From positions 1 to 15,004 of the forward strand of contig JADFRJ010000032.1 of NCBI GenBank assembly GCA_022561355.1: a stretch of 15,004 nucleotides of DNA, read 5' to 3'. The position numbers and the translations under genes are program-made. The notes beneath the pieces were generated by a model that was given only the letters and a program-made list of their open reading frames with translations, was not told the origin of the DNA and did no database searches. Positions 12,707 to 15,004 of the stretch are shown here, piece by piece (within the stretch, counting starts at the first letter, position 1; every line of letters begins with the position of its first letter). This DNA is from Chloroflexota bacterium (GTDB lineage: Bacteria > Chloroflexota > Dehalococcoidia > DSTF01 > RBG-16-68-14).

Positions 12707-14008
12707 ATGACGCGTATTTTGATCCTCGCCCGTGGAGTTGTCGGCAAATATATGTCAAGTCCTGGCATCAGGGCGTACTACATGGCCCAGGTTCTGGCCA
12801 AGGAGCTACCTAATGCGCAGGTCACGCTGGCGGTGACCAACAAGGAGGATCAACCGAAGCTCCAGGGCGTCAAGGTCGTTCGCTATAGCGGGATCAGCGT
12901 GTTTAAGCTGATTGCCCAAAACGACATCATCATCAGCTCCGCGTTTATGCCGCACTTCGCCTTCTTCTTCCGAGAGAAGCAGTTCGTCGCGGACATGTTC
13001 AGCCAGTACTTCATCGAATGGATGGAACTCACCCGCTCCGAGTCCAGGGGCATCAAGCAGGTCGTTTGGATGAACATGAATCGGACCTACCTAAACATGC
13101 AGCTCACGATGGCCGACTATGTCATCTGCGCAAACGAGCGACAGCGCGATACATACATCGGCAGCCTGAGCGCGCTGGGCCTGATCGATCCAGACGCGTA
13201 TGAGGCAGACGATACGCTGCGCCGCTACATCGATGTCGTCCCGCATGGCATCCGCCCCGACGAGATCAAGCACAAGAAGAAGGTGCTGAAGGGCGTGTAC
13301 GCCGGCATCAACGAAGGCGACAAAGTGATGCTCTGGAACGGAGGAACGGTTGCCTGGTACGACCCAGAGCCGTTCTTGCGAGCGCTACACATCCTGTCTA
13401 AAGAGCGGGACGATATTAAGGCGGTATTCCTGGGGACGTTCTACCCGGATCTGAGCGCGTTCCTCGGCTACGGGAGCCGCTTTCAGACGGCCTTCCAGCT
13501 TGCGAAAGATCTTGGGTTGTACCAGAAGTCGGTCTTCTTCGAGTTCGGTTGGGTCCCGCATGCCGAGGTGACGGACTATCTGATTGAGTCGGACCTTGGC
13601 ATCTGCACGTACTTCGACAATCTTGAGACGCGCTACTCTCATCGCACGAGGTTCGTCGACATCTTCTGGGCAGAGAAGCCCCTCATCTGCACGAGGGGCG
13701 ACGTGTTGGCCGAGATGGTAGAGGAGCGCGGATTAGGCATCGTGGTGGAGGAGGGCGATACGGAAGGCATCGCGGACGCGATCAGACGCCTCCTGGATGA
13801 CAAGGAATTCTACACGCAGTGTCAAGAGAACCTGCGCGCGATCAAGCCCGAGCTAACCTGGAACGTGGCCTTGCAGCCGCTGGTGCGCTTCTGCCGCGAC
13901 CAAGACTCGTCGGCCGTCGCGAAGTCGGGCCGGATCTTGCCGCTGATGCGCCGCATCCTTGAGTATCTCATCGCCCGGACCCGGGACCGATTGACGCCGA
14001 TCCGCTGA
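12707..14008 (+). CDS. glycosyltransferase, GT-B fold, GT4-like (tandem copy 1)
   Basis: 433 residues. The N-terminal domain starts LILARGVVGKYMSSPGIRAY (5-24), the acceptor-side glycine/Arg region. CANERQRDTYIG (141-152) is near the domain boundary, with VVPHGIRPDE (177-186) in the linker. The C-terminal donor domain contains MLWNGGTVAWYDP (208-220), AVFLGT (239-244), FGWVPHAEV (280-288), DLGICTYFDNLETRYSHRTRF (296-316, in the EX7E region) and GDVLAEMVEERGLGIVV (331-347). It transfers a sugar from a nucleotide donor, presumably onto the lipid-linked glycan; donor unknown. The frame is open upstream to 12617, but the ATG at 12707 has GGAG 7 nt ahead and matches the start of copy 2. A GTG at 12671 is a weaker alternative. 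Its stop overlaps the next gene's start by 1 nt (TGATG). Confidence 0.85.
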   Translation: MTRILILARGVVGKYMSSPGIRAYYMAQVLAKELPNAQVTLAVTNKEDQPKLQGVKVVRYSGISVFKLIAQNDIIISSAFMPHFAFFFREKQFVADMFSQYFIEWMELTRSESRGIKQVVWMNMNRTYLNMQLTMADYVICANERQRDTYIGSLSALGLIDPDAYEADDTLRRYIDVVPHGIRPDEIKHKKKVLKGVYAGINEGDKVMLWNGGTVAWYDPEPFLRALHILSKERDDIKAVFLGTFYPDLSAFLGYGSRFQTAFQLAKDLGLYQKSVFFEFGWVPHAEVTDYLIESDLGICTYFDNLETRYSHRTRFVDIFWAEKPLICTRGDVLAEMVEERGLGIVVEEGDTEGIADAIRRLLDDKEFYTQCQENLRAIKPELTWNVALQPLVRFCRDQDSSAVAKSGRILPLMRRILEYLIARTRDRLTPIR

Positions 14009-15004
14009 TGAAGATCTTGGTGCACTCCCGTGGCGCCGTCGGGAAGACGATGGCGAGCAGTGGTGTCCGAGCGTACCACACGGCGCGTGTCCTGGCCGAA
14101 CAGCTCCCTGACGCCCGCGTCACACTCTCCGTTCCGCACGAACCAGACATTCCCTCGCCGCACCCAAACCTGAAGATCGTACGTCAACGCGGCCAGTGGA
14201 GCGACCTGCTGGAGATGCTGCGCCATGACATCATCGTCTCGCGGAACTTTCCCCCGCAGGCGATACTCCTGCTGTTCAACAAGCTGTGGGCATTGGACTT
14301 CTATTCCACGTTCTTCATTGAATGGCTGGAGATCTCGAAACGGATCCCACACGCTGGACGCCGCAGGATCTGGACAGAATCCAACCGGCATTACATTAAC
14401 TTCCAGCTCACCATCGCCGACTACATCGTCTGCGCGAACGAGCGGCAGCGCGACGTCCTCATTGGCACGCTGGCTACGACCGGCTTGCTTACGGGGAACG
14501 TGTATGAGCGAGACAGGACGCTGCGGAAGCTGGTCGACGTGGTGCCATACGGTGTTCAGCCTGGCTGCCCGCAGCCTGGGCGGAACGTGCTGAAAGGCGT
14601 CATTCCAGGCATCCGCGAAACCGACACCGTCCTGATTTGGAACGGCAGCATCATGGAGTGGTTCGACGCCAAGACCGTGATCCGCGCGATGGCGGAGATC
14701 GCGCGCGTTCGCGATGACGTGAAGCTCTTCTTCCTCGGGACCGAGCACCCTGACTTCGTGACCGGCGTACTGGAGAAGCCGCCACGCGAGGCGGTTGAGC
14801 TGAGTAAGGAGTTGGGCCTGTACGAGACCTCGGTGTTCTTCAACATCGGTTGGGTGCCATACGAAGAGCTTGGCGCCTACCTTGCCGAGGCCGACATCGG
14901 CGTTTGCGCCGGCTTCGACAACACCGAGGCGCGGTACGCGTTCCGCACGCGGTTCGTCGACCTGTTCTGGGCGTCGCTTCCAACCGTCTGCACAGAAGGT
15001 GACG
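14008..15004 (+). CDS. glycosyltransferase, GT4-like (tandem copy 2), cut by the right edge
   Basis: Starts at ATG 14008, sharing its A with the TGA stop of copy 1, and stays open to the end of the window (332 residues visible; about 100 more expected by comparison with copy 1). It is collinear with copy 1: HSRGAVGKTMASSGVRAY (6-23), CANERQRDVLIG (142-153), VVPYGVQP (178-185), LIWNGSIMEWFD (209-220), FFLGTEHPD (241-249), FNIGWVPYEEL (278-288), ADIGVCAGFDNTEARY (295-310) and RTRFVDLFWA (313-322). The shared Phe-Asp-Asn-x-Glu-(Thr/Ala)-Arg-Tyr signature marks the donor site. It probably adds the next sugar after copy 1, and translational coupling suggests fixed stoichiometry (inference). Confidence 0.85.
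   Translation, partial: MKILVHSRGAVGKTMASSGVRAYHTARVLAEQLPDARVTLSVPHEPDIPSPHPNLKIVRQRGQWSDLLEMLRHDIIVSRNFPPQAILLLFNKLWALDFYSTFFIEWLEISKRIPHAGRRRIWTESNRHYINFQLTIADYIVCANERQRDVLIGTLATTGLLTGNVYERDRTLRKLVDVVPYGVQPGCPQPGRNVLKGVIPGIRETDTVLIWNGSIMEWFDAKTVIRAMAEIARVRDDVKLFFLGTEHPDFVTGVLEKPPREAVELSKELGLYETSVFFNIGWVPYEELGAYLAEADIGVCAGFDNTEARYAFRTRFVDLFWASLPTVCTEGD

Noticed and set aside
13822..14748. Long minus-strand open frame of 308 codons under the two GT4-like genes
   Set aside because: It straddles both glycosyltransferase genes, whose plus-strand products are collinear homologues with conserved motifs. The antisense frame shows no recognisable motif and is explained by codon bias.

Overview
This is a bacterial window, moderately GC-rich by eye, with densely packed protein genes. 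It contains no rRNA, tRNA, CRISPR array, transposase or integrase that I can see. The content is a cell-surface polysaccharide / glycan biosynthesis and export locus. Fourteen protein-coding loci are recognisable: twelve complete genes, one of them a pseudogene, plus two genes cut by the window edges. Protein style (an alkaline-phosphatase-superfamily enzyme beside Wzm/Wzt, GT4 pairs, many small methyltransferases) reminds me of Chloroflexota or other environmental bacteria. That is an impression from memory, not a demonstrated placement.

Layout, left to right. (A) 1-2416, minus strand: a radical SAM/SPASM enzyme followed by an alkaline-phosphatase-superfamily phosphodiesterase that runs off the left edge. 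A near-consensus promoter sits at 2444-2472. (B) 2589-4565, plus strand: two tandem paralogous SAM methyltransferases of identical length (322 aa), about 71% identical by hand alignment. (C) 4566-8292, minus strand: an apparent operon in transcription order of a decayed methyltransferase (pseudogene), Wzm-type ABC permease, Wzt-type ABC ATPase without a carbohydrate-binding tail, and a second alkaline-phosphatase-superfamily enzyme. (D) 8491-11703, plus strand: GT2 glycosyltransferase, NAD-dependent epimerase/dehydratase with its own strong promoter and structured leader, and an RmlD-like reductase. (E) 11707-12366, minus strand: a small SAM methyltransferase. (F) 12707 to the right edge, plus strand: two tandem paralogous GT4-like glycosyltransferases overlapping by 1 nt, preceded by a leader with an attenuator-like set of alternative hairpins.

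How the parts could work together (inference): the epimerase and RmlD make a nucleotide sugar, probably a deoxyhexose. The GT2 and two GT4-like enzymes assemble a glycan on a lipid carrier in the cytoplasm, and the methyltransferases decorate or cap it. Wzm/Wzt exports it. The two phosphatase-superfamily enzymes lack signal peptides, so they would act inside the cell on a phosphorylated or nucleotide/lipid-linked intermediate. The radical SAM enzyme is the least predictable member.

The points most worth a second look are the 12625-12706 leader (mutually exclusive hairpins plus a 21-codon ORF overlapping the glycosyltransferase start), the structured leader and palindromic -35 at 9540-9708, the methyltransferase pseudogene with its catalytic core deleted at 7803-8292, the methyltransferase tandem with its conserved C-terminal tail, and the radical SAM/phosphatase pairing. 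There are five changes of coding strand in 15 kb and two convergent junctions with 0 and 3 nt between stop codons, which suggests a mosaic, rearranged accessory locus.
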